Shown in pieces: positions 1 through 8,681 of a stretch of 50,712 bases of DNA; the first letter of the stretch is position 1; every line of letters begins with the position of its first letter. Origin of the DNA: Fibrobacteria bacterium (GTDB taxonomy: Bacteria; Fibrobacterota; Fibrobacteria; UBA11236; JADFYW01); NCBI GenBank assembly GCA_015232855.1, contig JADFYW010000016.1, forward strand, positions 1 to 50,712. The letters run 5' to 3'. The position numbers and the translations under genes are program-made. The notes beneath the pieces are model-generated. The model was not told where the DNA came from. It ran no database searches and saw only the letters and a list, made by a program, of their open reading frames with translations.

Positions 1-72
1 CTCTCGTTTGACAGATCTGACCTTAAGGAGAATAAGTCAGACCTTAATCTTGGAAAAAAGCTTAAACCTTAG
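1..72 (+). CDS. possible 3' end of an upstream gene (partial)
   Basis: Frame 1 is open from the window edge to a TAG at 70-72 and would encode a 23-residue hydrophilic tail ending in NLGKKLKP. A second frame is also open from the edge to about position 88, so which frame is real cannot be settled here. In related genomes a TamB-like or other envelope gene can precede bamA, but nothing in this short tail identifies a family. The next 225 bases to the bamA start are AT-rich and show no other feature I can name; they presumably hold the promoter of the lpx operon. Confidence 0.3.
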   Translation, partial: LSFDRSDLKENKSDLNLGKKLKP

Positions 73-297
73 AACTTATTTTTTCTAAAAGAAATACTGA
101 TGACCCTCTAAAGTACTCGATTGTTTGAAATAAATGAACCTGTGCCTGGCTTATTGAGACTTAGATTCTATTGCTCCATTTTTTACCATGGTTCCTTTAT
201 GAAATCAGGTTTTCCTTGGAGCTGATTAAAGGGGATTCGGTATATATTTTACTATATTATGCCCGGAATTTTGTACTGTATTTAACAAGAAAACATT

Positions 298-2706
298 GTG
301 TGTAAAATCTTTATTCAGCCTGTATCTAAATTGCTTCTCAAAATACCCTGTCTTTTACTAATACTTGGGATTTCTTCAACCCTCTATTCCCAGCCAGAGC
401 TAGGACTTAAAAGCCCGGTACGGGATATCAGGCTTGAGAAAATAAAAATAGAGGGAGCCCGAACCATAAATCACCAAAGGATAAAAGGTGTCATTAAGTT
501 GCAAGAGGGAACCTCGTATCTGCCAAACATTTTAAAGCTTAAAGTGCGGGAAGCAATTAAGGATCTCTTCGAACTCGGTTGGTTTGAAGATATTGCGGTA
601 GAAATAGAATATCCTCAAACCGTAGAAGGTGTTAATCTTGTCTTTCAGATTAAAGAACTTCCTACGCTTGGTGTTACCATTCTCAAAGGAAACAGTGAAC
701 TGGAAGAAAAAGAAATAAGAGAAGCAATGAATCTATTAGAAGGCCAGATGTTTTCTCAGGCAGCATTGGAGCGGGAACGCCAGGGCATATTAAAACTTTA
801 TGAAGAAGAGGGTTTTCAATTAACAGAAGTTGATATTTCCAGAGAAGAAGATGAAAAGACCGGCCTCATTGATGTAACATTTATAATTAATGAAGGGAAA
901 CAGGTTAAGGTTAGGAATATTGTGTTCAAGGGCAATAGTCGGCTAAAAGGAAGAAAATTGCGCGGACAAATGGAAACCAAGAAAAAGTCCTGGTTTTTTG
1001 GAATTGGTGGAGAGTTTAAAGAAGAAGAATTCAGGGGTAGTCTGGATTCAATTGTACATTATTATCAGCAGAAGGGGTTCCTGGATGCTAAGGTTTTATC
1101 GCACAAGATAGACTATTCCAGAGATAAAACGTTTCTTGATATCTCCATTGATGTCTTTGAAGGACACCAATATCGTTTTGGCAAGGCTAGTTTTGTTCAT
1201 AACGATATTATGACTGAACGGGCCCTGCAGGAGCAAATTATGTTGGACAGTGGAGAAATTGCCAATATTGAAAAGTTTCAGGCTTCCAGATTTAAGGTTG
1301 AGATGCTGTATCGGGATATCGGGCATTTATTTGTACAAGTACAGGAAGAACGGAAGTACGAAGATTCTGTTTTAAATGTGGTTTATACTGTTAACGAAGG
1401 CGGTATAGCTCATATCAATAAAGTTCATATTAGAGGCAACACCAAGACGAAAGATAAAGTAATCCGACGTGAAATGAAAATTTTCCCTGGGGATATCTTT
1501 AATCAGTCTTTAGTCATGCGCTCTCAACGTGAAGTAATGCAACTCAATTATTTTGATGGTGTCATGCCGAATTTTGAACCCCTTGGAAATGATGATGTTG
1601 ATTTGGTATTTGAAGTGATGGAAAAAGAGGCTGGGACCGGTACCTTTTCTGCAGGTGCAGCCTACAGTGGTAGAGAAGAATTGGTGTTTACTTTGGGCCT
1701 GCAAATACCCAATTTCCTGGGAAATGGACAACGAACCAATCTTAATATTGAATATGGTGAACTCAAACAACTTTATTCTATAGGTTTTACTGAACCCTGG
1801 TTTCTTGATACTCCAACCCTGGTTGGTGGCAGTTTATCCTGGAGGCGTTATTACAACTATTATTACAATGATTACATCGCAGAAAATATTGAAAGTGGTT
1901 ATGAATATTTTATTGAGTATGGTTTTACGGGTAGATTGGGCAGACGCTTAACCTGGCCGGATGATTACTTTACCATATCTACTCATTATAGTTTAAACCA
2001 GAACGATAATGGGCGCCCAAGGGATCCCGATGAGTTGTTACAATGGTCTGGTTTGGCCTCAGCGGTAGGTGTGACTCTTGTTCGTGATGACAAAGATCTT
2101 CCAATGTTTCCATCAGACGGTTCCCGCTATACGTTTGAGTACAAAAAATATGGAGGCTTGTTGGGTGGTGATTTTGATTTTTCCACTTATGAGACGAAAA
2201 TACAATGGTGGTTTCCTACGATTCACAAATTGGTTTTGGGCATAGAATCTGAACTTGGTATTATATATGGAGACCAAATTCAACAATGGAATTTGTATCG
2301 GATGGGCGGTATCCTCGGATTTGAAGGCAAAATGAGAGGCTATGATGATGGTAGTATTGGACGATATCGAATTGGTCGTAGTTATTTCTCTTTTGTCTCA
2401 CAGCTTACCTATCCCATTGCGCCCAATGTGTTTTATTTGCAAGCGTTCTTTGATATGGGTAATGTTTTTGGTGAAGAGCTTATCTCTTCATCGCCAAAAA
2501 CCGGAGCGCTGGGGAACCCGGTAAATGACATCGATTTTACAGATTTACTTTCTGATTATGGAGTCGGCTTCAGGTTGGTGATTCCTATGGTTGGTATTAT
2601 GGGATTTGATTTTGGATGGCCTATTGGACCCTGGAATCGTAATGGGGGTGAAAGAGTGGCACATGATACCTGGCGTACTAATTTTGTAATTGAGGCACCA
2701 TATTAA
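298..2706 (+). CDS. bamA: outer membrane protein assembly factor BamA
   Basis: Central component of the BAM complex, which folds beta-barrel proteins into the outer membrane. The 802-residue product starts with an apparent signal peptide (hydrophobic LLLKIPCLLLILGISSTLYS), followed by five POTRA-type repeats between about residues 42 and 445 (the first opens IRLEKIKIEGARTIN) and a 16-strand-type barrel from about 450 to the end. The conserved barrel loop-6 motif is present as MRGYDDGSIG. Length matches the family (about 780-850). The start is GTG at 298; no in-frame ATG lies nearby and the signal peptide needs this start, although no strong ribosome binding site is visible. It is the first gene of an operon with ompH, lpxD, lpxC, fabZ and lpxA, a conserved arrangement in diderm bacteria. 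The C-terminal residue is Tyr, compatible with an aromatic barrel end. Confidence 0.96.
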   Translation: MCKIFIQPVSKLLLKIPCLLLILGISSTLYSQPELGLKSPVRDIRLEKIKIEGARTINHQRIKGVIKLQEGTSYLPNILKLKVREAIKDLFELGWFEDIAVEIEYPQTVEGVNLVFQIKELPTLGVTILKGNSELEEKEIREAMNLLEGQMFSQAALERERQGILKLYEEEGFQLTEVDISREEDEKTGLIDVTFIINEGKQVKVRNIVFKGNSRLKGRKLRGQMETKKKSWFFGIGGEFKEEEFRGSLDSIVHYYQQKGFLDAKVLSHKIDYSRDKTFLDISIDVFEGHQYRFGKASFVHNDIMTERALQEQIMLDSGEIANIEKFQASRFKVEMLYRDIGHLFVQVQEERKYEDSVLNVVYTVNEGGIAHINKVHIRGNTKTKDKVIRREMKIFPGDIFNQSLVMRSQREVMQLNYFDGVMPNFEPLGNDDVDLVFEVMEKEAGTGTFSAGAAYSGREELVFTLGLQIPNFLGNGQRTNLNIEYGELKQLYSIGFTEPWFLDTPTLVGGSLSWRRYYNYYYNDYIAENIESGYEYFIEYGFTGRLGRRLTWPDDYFTISTHYSLNQNDNGRPRDPDELLQWSGLASAVGVTLVRDDKDLPMFPSDGSRYTFEYKKYGGLLGGDFDFSTYETKIQWWFPTIHKLVLGIESELGIIYGDQIQQWNLYRMGGILGFEGKMRGYDDGSIGRYRIGRSYFSFVSQLTYPIAPNVFYLQAFFDMGNVFGEELISSSPKTGALGNPVNDIDFTDLLSDYGVGFRLVIPMVGIMGFDFGWPIGPWNRNGGERVAHDTWRTNFVIEAPY

Positions 2707-2797
2707 GGCTATTTCTTGTCTTGTGACCTCTGCGTTTTGCAGGGAATCGATTTTTTTTTAAGTTATTATAATACGTACAGTAGAAGGAGAACTAAAA

Positions 2798-3313
2798 ATG
2801 AGTAAAACTATAAGTGGAATAATTCTTGCATTGCTCTTGGTGGCCCTTCCAGGCATCGCCGCGCAGTTAAAAATTGCCCATGTGGATTCTAAAATTGTCT
2901 TTGATGGTTATAAGGAAACTAAAACAGCACAAAAAGAGTATGACTCACAAGTAAGTAAATGGGAACAGGAAGCGGCCCAAATGCAGAAAGACTTGACGGA
3001 AATGAAGGAGAGACTCGATAAACAGTCTCTTATGCTCAGTGCAGAAAAGAAAAAAGAACTGGAAGCTAAATTTTTACAAAAACAGACAGAATACCAACAG
3101 TTTGTACAGAAAATTTATGGACGAGAAGGCGATTTATTCAAAAAAAATGAGGAATTTAGTGGACCAATTATAAAGAAGATCAAAAAGGTTATACAGGAAG
3201 TCGCAAAACAAGAAGGTTATGATCTGGTGCTCGACAGAGCCTCTGGGTCAGTGGTATACTGGAAGCCTGATAATGATCTGACTCAGAAAGTCCTTGATGT
3301 ATTAAATCAATAG
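2798..3313 (+). CDS. ompH: OmpH/Skp family periplasmic chaperone
   Basis: Skp/OmpH proteins are periplasmic holdases that hand unfolded outer-membrane proteins to BamA. The 171-residue product has a signal peptide ending near GIAAQ, the family opening LKIAHVDSKIVFDGYKETK, a long charged coiled-coil central region (residues about 45-125, rich in K, E and Q) and a C-terminal segment resembling EGYDLVLDRASGSVVYW, typical of OmpH. A good ribosome binding site (AGAAGGAGA) precedes the ATG. It sits 91 bases after bamA. Its TAG stop is in the same reading frame as the following lpxD, with only three codons between the stop and the lpxD TTG. Confidence 0.93.
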   Translation: MSKTISGIILALLLVALPGIAAQLKIAHVDSKIVFDGYKETKTAQKEYDSQVSKWEQEAAQMQKDLTEMKERLDKQSLMLSAEKKKELEAKFLQKQTEYQQFVQKIYGREGDLFKKNEEFSGPIIKKIKKVIQEVAKQEGYDLVLDRASGSVVYWKPDNDLTQKVLDVLNQ

Positions 3314-3322
3314 GGCTCTCTG

Positions 3323-4294
3323 TTGCTTCTCAATACTGCCATTAGCGCGGCTGTTGTACTGGAGCAATGTAAATATCTGGTAACAGCTACCCCAAAGGAT
3401 TCGTTTAATCTGCAGAAGGTAATGCTTCAGCAGTTTGATAGTCCGTACCACAGTTCTACTTCTTCACTTACTTTTGTTCATAAATCAGCTCCGGATAGCC
3501 TGGTTGTTGATTTGAGAGCAGCCCTGGTTATGAGTGAACGTAAACTGGAATCAAATCGGTGGCCCTGGATCAGAGTAAAAAATATCTATGAAACGATGCG
3601 TGTTTTACTTGACCGTAACAAACATAATTTTACTCCTGTTGATGAATTTGCTCGGATTCATGGTATGGTTGCAAAATCTGCAATAGTTTATGGAACTATT
3701 GAAAAGGATTGTGTGGTTTCGGAAGGTTGTTTTGTGGGCAAGGGGAGTCTGATTCGCAGTGGTACTATGCTTGAACCCAATGTTACGGTATTGGATAATT
3801 GTGAAATTGGAGCGAACTCCGTTATCCAGTCCGGCGTTGTAATTGGTTCAGCGGGTTTTAATTTTTATGAATTTAATAATGCGACCATTCATCTTCCTCA
3901 TTATGGGGGAGTGAGTATTGGTTCAGATGTGTTTGTAGGTGCAAATTCAGTAATCGCTTCTGGCGTGCTTAACCCCACTCGTATTGGTAATGGTTGCAAG
4001 CTTGACAGCCATATTCAAATAGCACATAACGTGGAATTGGGTGAGGAGTGTATGTTGGCGTCACAATCTGGTATTGCAGGCTCAACCCGTGTGGGTGCAA
4101 GGGTCAAAATTGGAGGGGCCGCTTCTTTGTCCGGGCATTTGGTAATTGGTGATGATGTATCTATTGCTGCGAAGAGTGGTGTCACGAAACATATTAAATC
4201 AGGGGCTGTAGTTGCCGGGTATCCTGCCCGGGATTTGAAAGAATGGAAACAGCAGAAAATATATCTAAAAAACAAAGCAAACAAGTCACGATAG
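3323..4294 (+). CDS. lpxD: UDP-3-O-(3-hydroxyacyl)glucosamine N-acyltransferase
   Basis: LpxD adds the second hydroxyacyl chain during lipid A synthesis, using acyl-ACP. The 323-residue product has the N-terminal uridine-binding domain (about 1-105, with SSLTFVHKS matching the E. coli GHITFMVNP region) and a left-handed beta-helix of hexapeptide repeats (about 110-295). The catalytic-type His lies in HIQIAHNVELG, and the family GADGF motif is present as GSAGFNF. The start is TTG at 3323; no ATG or GTG gives a full N-terminal domain, and AGGG overlapping the ompH stop can serve as a weak ribosome binding site. Slightly shorter than E. coli LpxD (341), mostly at the C terminus. The last 52 bases overlap lpxC in another frame. 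Confidence 0.92.
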   Translation: MLLNTAISAAVVLEQCKYLVTATPKDSFNLQKVMLQQFDSPYHSSTSSLTFVHKSAPDSLVVDLRAALVMSERKLESNRWPWIRVKNIYETMRVLLDRNKHNFTPVDEFARIHGMVAKSAIVYGTIEKDCVVSEGCFVGKGSLIRSGTMLEPNVTVLDNCEIGANSVIQSGVVIGSAGFNFYEFNNATIHLPHYGGVSIGSDVFVGANSVIASGVLNPTRIGNGCKLDSHIQIAHNVELGEECMLASQSGIAGSTRVGARVKIGGAASLSGHLVIGDDVSIAAKSGVTKHIKSGAVVAGYPARDLKEWKQQKIYLKNKANKSR

Positions 4295-5196
4295 AAGGTC
4301 CTGGATTACATACGGGTAGTAATGGTAAAGTTACTTTTACCCGGATAGAAGCTGAGGAAACTTGTTGTACTTTTAACGGCTCTCCTTTTGTATTCCCGGT
4401 AGGGAGTTCATCAACATTTTCTTTTTCTGCAGAAAATGGAACTATTATACATTATCCAGATTCTCTTTCGTTATATACTCCCGAGCATCTTTTGGGTACT
4501 CTATGCGGTTTTAGTCGGTTGGGCTTGATGGTACAGATTGAGGGCAGGGAAGTACCTGGTATGGACGGAAGTGGACGAAACTTTCTTGAATGTATTGATA
4601 GGTTGATTTCGTTTGGAGCATCAAAGCCCATTGTTACCTTTAAAATTTACGAGTCTTCGTTACAAAAAGAGTATTTCTTTTCTGATGGTTATTTGAAAAC
4701 AAGTCCTTTCCAGGGGTTTTCTGTGACCTACATTCACGAACAAAACGGCATGAATCAGCACTTTGTGTTTGATACGGATTCAAATACATCTGTAGAAGAT
4801 TATCTTGAAAAAATCATTCCCAGTAAGACCTTTATCAACTATAAATCTTTTGAGTTTTGTCGAAAGAAGGGATTGCTGAGAGGGGTAACCCCTCAAAGTG
4901 GTATGCTGTTATTCGACCATCCAGATGAATTTAAAGATTTTTGCCAAAAAAATCCGCGAAAGACAGGTACATTGGTTCCTTACCAGGGGAGATTTCTTTT
5001 TCAGGGACAGGATAGTGAATTATGTCCTTCAGAATATGAATTTGCTCTTCATAAAATACTAGATTTACTTGGAGATTTGGCAATTAACGGCCTCTCTTTG
5101 CCTTCCCTGAAAATTGTGGCAAAGAATAGCGGCCATTTCCATAATCATCTTTTACTAAAGGATATTATAAATGAACGAAACAACACTTCCCACTGA
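4243..5196 (+). CDS. lpxC: UDP-3-O-acyl-N-acetylglucosamine deacetylase
   Basis: LpxC is the zinc-dependent committed step of lipid A synthesis. The 317-residue protein is divergent but keeps the family landmarks: GPGLHTG near residue 20, the zinc/catalytic TPEHLL motif (E81, H82), MDGSG, the KTF substrate-loop motif, LHKILDLLGD (H270 and D274 as the other zinc ligands) and GHFHN (H298, general acid position). The middle, around residues 130-200, is poorly conserved. The ATG start at 4243 lies inside the end of lpxD, and the gene end overlaps fabZ by 26 bases, suggesting translational coupling. It is not fused to fabZ, unlike the LpxC-FabZ fusions of Bacteroidota. Confidence 0.92.
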   Translation: METAENISKKQSKQVTIEGPGLHTGSNGKVTFTRIEAEETCCTFNGSPFVFPVGSSSTFSFSAENGTIIHYPDSLSLYTPEHLLGTLCGFSRLGLMVQIEGREVPGMDGSGRNFLECIDRLISFGASKPIVTFKIYESSLQKEYFFSDGYLKTSPFQGFSVTYIHEQNGMNQHFVFDTDSNTSVEDYLEKIIPSKTFINYKSFEFCRKKGLLRGVTPQSGMLLFDHPDEFKDFCQKNPRKTGTLVPYQGRFLFQGQDSELCPSEYEFALHKILDLLGDLAINGLSLPSLKIVAKNSGHFHNHLLLKDIINERNNTSH

Positions 5197-5650
5197 TATT
5201 CCAAAATCCGAGAATCCGGAATTGTTAATTGATTATGCAGGTATTCTCAAACTTTTACCCCATCGGTACCCTTTTTTGCTGGTAGATGGGATCATGTCGT
5301 TTGAGAAGGAAAAGACCATAACCGGTCTTAAAAACATTACGTTTAACGAAGAGTTTTTTAATGGACATTTTCCTCAGGAACCAGTGATGCCAGGCGTATT
5401 ACAGATAGAAGCTCTGGCCCAGGTGTCTACGGTACTCATTGCACTTTCTTTTGAAGAGGCTAAAGGCAAACGCCCGGCATTTGCCGGAATAGATGATGCG
5501 AAATTTAAAAGCCCCGTAAGACCTGGTGACACCCTTCACCTTCATGCGGAGTTACTGAAAATGCGACGTGGTTTTGCGATGGTAAAAACCTATGCAGAAG
5601 TAAGGGGAAAGATGGTAGCGCAAGCAACCATCAAGGCGGCTATGGTATAA
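5171..5650 (+). CDS. fabZ: 3-hydroxyacyl-ACP dehydratase FabZ
   Basis: FabZ dehydrates 3-hydroxyacyl-ACP in fatty acid elongation and competes with LpxA/LpxD for hydroxyacyl-ACP. The 159-residue hot-dog-fold protein has LLPHRYPFLLVDGI near residue 30, the catalytic His motif FNGHFPQEPVMPGVLQIEALAQ (shown in pieces: GHFP for His, QIEALAQ for Glu), and a conserved FKSPVRPGD. The first 20 or so residues are a non-conserved extension; an internal start is possible but the ATG at 5171, overlapping lpxC, fits a coupled operon. lpxA follows after 3 bases. Confidence 0.95.
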   Translation: MNETTLPTDIPKSENPELLIDYAGILKLLPHRYPFLLVDGIMSFEKEKTITGLKNITFNEEFFNGHFPQEPVMPGVLQIEALAQVSTVLIALSFEEAKGKRPAFAGIDDAKFKSPVRPGDTLHLHAELLKMRRGFAMVKTYAEVRGKMVAQATIKAAMV

Positions 5651-5653
5651 ACA

Positions 5654-6436
5654 ATGGCCGTACACCCTTCCGCTGTGATTCATCCTGAAGCGGAACTTGG
5701 CCGCGATGTAAATGTTGGCCCTTTTAGTGTGGTTGAAAAAGGTGCATGCCTTTCGGATGGTGTTTCTGTTGGTATGCATTGTCATGTATATTCGGGTACG
5801 GTACTTGGAAAAAATGTGTCCTTGTTTGATGGAGTGATTGCTGGCGTTGAACCTCAAGATCTTAAATATCGAGGCGAGGAAACGGGACTACAGGTAGGTA
5901 ATAATACTGTTATCCGTGAATATGTAACCATAAGTCGGGGCACTATTGCATCCGGCGTTACCCGTATAGGGCAAAACTGCCTCTTGATGGCTTATTGTCA
6001 TGTGGCCCATGATTGTGAAATTGGGGATAGTATAATTATTGCCAATAGCGTACAGATGGGAGGACATGTATGGATTGGAAATAATTCGGTTATTTCCGGT
6101 CTTACGGGTATACATCAATTCACAACGATTGGTGCTGGTTGTTTTATCGGGGGCGGATTACGGGTGGCAAGGGATATCCCGCCTTATTCCAGGGCAATGG
6201 GTGAACCTCTTTGCTGGGCGGGAGTGAATGAGCCTGCCTTAAAAAAACTGGGAGTAGATCCAGAAGTTTTATCTTCACTTAAAACGGGGTATCGTGCTTT
6301 TCAGCATAGTACTTCACCTGATTTTCAGAGTTCATTGTGTAAACCCTTACTATCGCTCTCCAGAGGCGCCAGGGTACGAGAAGACATAGAAGAATTTTTT
6401 ATGAAGAGTAAAAGGGGAATATTACGACATCGGTAA
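5654..6436 (+). CDS. lpxA: acyl-ACP--UDP-N-acetylglucosamine O-acyltransferase
   Basis: LpxA performs the first acylation of UDP-GlcNAc in lipid A synthesis. The 260-residue product opens VHPSAVIHPEAELGRDVNVGPF, the usual LpxA N terminus, continues as hexapeptide repeats forming a left-handed beta-helix to about residue 190, and carries the catalytic-type His in CHVAHDCEIG. A helical C-terminal domain follows (about 195-260). Length equals the family norm (about 260). It is the last gene of the bam-lpx operon; the next gene is convergent after 25 bases with no obvious terminator hairpin between them. Confidence 0.95.
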   Translation: MAVHPSAVIHPEAELGRDVNVGPFSVVEKGACLSDGVSVGMHCHVYSGTVLGKNVSLFDGVIAGVEPQDLKYRGEETGLQVGNNTVIREYVTISRGTIASGVTRIGQNCLLMAYCHVAHDCEIGDSIIIANSVQMGGHVWIGNNSVISGLTGIHQFTTIGAGCFIGGGLRVARDIPPYSRAMGEPLCWAGVNEPALKKLGVDPEVLSSLKTGYRAFQHSTSPDFQSSLCKPLLSLSRGARVREDIEEFFMKSKRGILRHR

Positions 6437-6461
6437 TGTTCATGATTTTTACTTCTGGTGG

Positions 6462-7166
6462 TTATTCAAACTCTTTGCGGAACAATACCAGCTCTTCTTT
6501 TAATGCGTCATACTTCTCCCCAAGACTTTTAACTTCGGTTTCGAGGTCATTTACACGGGATGCCAGGCTGGTTCCTTCATTCATATCTGGTACTGTTTCT
6601 TCCTGAAAATGTTCTGTCTGATTTATAAGAACGTTTGATCGTTCTTCTTCCAGAACTATTTCTTCAGTTTTATCAGAGAGCAAATGGGTGAACCGGGTTT
6701 CTTTCTGGCCCGGTTGTCGGGGAAGTTCCAAGGCCAAAGATTGAAGCTGGTTTTGGTTTAATTTAGAAAGGGTTTCTTCTACTTCTTGTCCTGAGGGAAA
6801 GGCATACATTCTGGTGGTACGTGTTTTAAGTTCCCCTATGGTTTGTGGACCTCTGAGCAGAAGTACTCCCATGATTGCTGTTTCAGGGCCAGAGAGATGA
6901 TAAAGCCCTGAGAAGAGGTGCTCAAACTTTTGCACACGGGAACCCGTGCCACTTCTCAGCATTATCAGACCCTTGTTTCTGAGCGTCCTGGTAGTGACTT
7001 CCGTTTCTTGTTCGGTGTACTCTACAACTGGCTGGCGGCTGGATTTTTGATTACAGGCATTTTTTAGAGCATTAAGACTCAACGGATAATATTCCGGGGT
7101 GGTAAAAGCTTTTTCTATGAGTGATCCCAGTACTCGTATTTCTTTTGTATTCAGTCGGATGTCCAT
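6462..7166 (-). CDS. YceH family protein (DUF480)
   Basis: Member of the YceH/DUF480 family, whose structure contains tandem winged-helix domains; the exact function is not established. The sequence follows the family pattern: IRVLGSLIEKAFTTPEYYPLSLNAL near the start, ACNQKSSRQPV, then LLLRGPQTIGELKTRT and a MYAFPS segment. The last 60 residues are a likely coiled coil (residues about 190-234, ending LKEELVLFRKEFE), also common in the family. I use the ATG at 7166, which has GGAG at a proper distance, rather than a TTG six codons upstream. It is divergent from fumC, with a shared control region of about 100 bases. Confidence 0.85.
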   Translation of the reverse strand: MDIRLNTKEIRVLGSLIEKAFTTPEYYPLSLNALKNACNQKSSRQPVVEYTEQETEVTTRTLRNKGLIMLRSGTGSRVQKFEHLFSGLYHLSGPETAIMGVLLLRGPQTIGELKTRTTRMYAFPSGQEVEETLSKLNQNQLQSLALELPRQPGQKETRFTHLLSDKTEEIVLEEERSNVLINQTEHFQEETVPDMNEGTSLASRVNDLETEVKSLGEKYDALKEELVLFRKEFE

Positions 7167-7268
7167 TTCAGATACTCCTGTCAAAATCTAACAAATTAGA
7201 AAAATATCCCATTTTCGGTCTAAATACTTAAATTGTAAACATATGAGTCTAAAATCGAGGAGTGGATA

Positions 7269-8657
7269 ATGGAAAAATTTAGAGTTGAAAAAGATTCTCT
7301 TGGAAAAGTTAAAGTTCCTGCAGAGGCCCTCTATGGCGCTCAAACACAACGCGCAATAGATAATTTCCCAATTAGTGGTATTGGGTTTAACCGCAGTTTT
7401 ATCGGTTCTCTTGGGCTTATCAAAGCCATTGCTGCCCAGATAAATGGCCAGTTAGGTCTTATTCCAAAGCAGATTGCAGCGGTGGTTAACAAAGCGGCCT
7501 TAGAAGTGAATGAAGGGAAATGGGATGATGAGTTTCCGGTTGACATTTACCAGACGGGTTCGGGTACATCCACAAATATGAATGCTAACGAAGTTATTGC
7601 AAATCGTGCCCAGACCCTTTTGAACAAAAAAAGTAAACTTAAAATCCATCCAAATGATCATGTGAATTTTGGTCAAAGTTCAAACGATGTTATCCCTACG
7701 GTTATCCGGATTGCAGCTTATGTCAGTTGTCAGTACAGCTTGTTGCCAGCCTTAAAAACATTACAGGCTGCTTTAGTCGACAAGGGTAGTGAATATGCCG
7801 ATGTGGTGAAGACCGGTCGTACTCACTTGATGGATGCGATGCCGCTTACGGTGGAACAAGCTTTTAGCGGTTACGCAAGACAGGCTGAATTAGGAGCAGA
7901 ACGGGTGGCTGGCGTGCTGGAGCGTCTACGTGAACTGCCATTGGGGGGGACTGCTGTTGGAACGGGTATCAATACTCATCCGCGTTTCGCTTCTTTATTT
8001 GCAAAAATGCTTTCTAAAGAAACAGGTTTACCTTTTAAAGAAGCTACTAATCATTTTGAAGCACAGGGAACGGTGGATGCTCCGGTAGAACTGAGTGGAG
8101 CATTAAAATCGGTTGCGGTAAGTGTACTGAAAATAGTGAATGACCTACGATGGATGAATTCAGGACCTAATGCCGGACTGGGTGAATTACAGCTTGCTGC
8201 ATTGCAACCAGGTTCTTCTATTATGCCTGGGAAGGTTAACCCGGTTATTGAAGAGTCGACGGCTATGGTTTGCGCACAGGTAATTGGTAATGATACGGCC
8301 ATTAATCTTGGTGGTATTGCCGGAAGTTTTGAACTGAATACAATGCTTCCTCTGGTGGGGCATAACCTTCTGGAATCTATTCGTCTATTATCAAACGCAA
8401 TTTTTAACCTGGCTGATAAATCGGTAACAAAAATTACTTTCTGCAGGGAACATGTGGCTGAAGCGGTTAATAAAAACCCCATCCTCGTTACCGCTTTAAA
8501 TCCGATTATCGGTTATGAAAAAGCAGCTCAAATCGCAAAAAAAGCATTTAAAGAAAACCGGTCTGTAAAGGACGTGGTGCTCGAAAATACGGATCTCTCT
8601 TCAAAACAACTCGACAAACTTTTAGATCCACGCAATATGACAAAGGGTGGATTATAG
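7269..8657 (+). CDS. fumC: class II fumarate hydratase
   Basis: Interconverts fumarate and malate in the TCA cycle; oxygen-stable and iron-free. The 462-residue protein carries the class II signatures in order: TGSGTSTNMNANEVIANRA, FGQSSNDVIPT, the GRTHLMDAMPLT substrate-site His motif, and the superfamily signature GSSIMPGKVNPV containing the catalytic Ser loop. Length and end (LLDPRNMTKGG) match FumC closely, which separates it from argininosuccinate lyase and aspartase; aspartase cannot be fully excluded but the GRTHLMDA motif favours fumarase. GAGGAG precedes the ATG. Convergent with gpmI, 24 bases apart. Confidence 0.95.
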   Translation: MEKFRVEKDSLGKVKVPAEALYGAQTQRAIDNFPISGIGFNRSFIGSLGLIKAIAAQINGQLGLIPKQIAAVVNKAALEVNEGKWDDEFPVDIYQTGSGTSTNMNANEVIANRAQTLLNKKSKLKIHPNDHVNFGQSSNDVIPTVIRIAAYVSCQYSLLPALKTLQAALVDKGSEYADVVKTGRTHLMDAMPLTVEQAFSGYARQAELGAERVAGVLERLRELPLGGTAVGTGINTHPRFASLFAKMLSKETGLPFKEATNHFEAQGTVDAPVELSGALKSVAVSVLKIVNDLRWMNSGPNAGLGELQLAALQPGSSIMPGKVNPVIEESTAMVCAQVIGNDTAINLGGIAGSFELNTMLPLVGHNLLESIRLLSNAIFNLADKSVTKITFCREHVAEAVNKNPILVTALNPIIGYEKAAQIAKKAFKENRSVKDVVLENTDLSSKQLDKLLDPRNMTKGGL

Positions 8658-8681
8658 TTTCCATATGTATTTTTAATATTA

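Noticed and set aside
3323..3460. LpxD appearing N-terminally truncated because of its TTG start
   Set aside because: Residue-by-residue comparison with E. coli LpxD shows the N-terminal uridine-binding domain is essentially complete.
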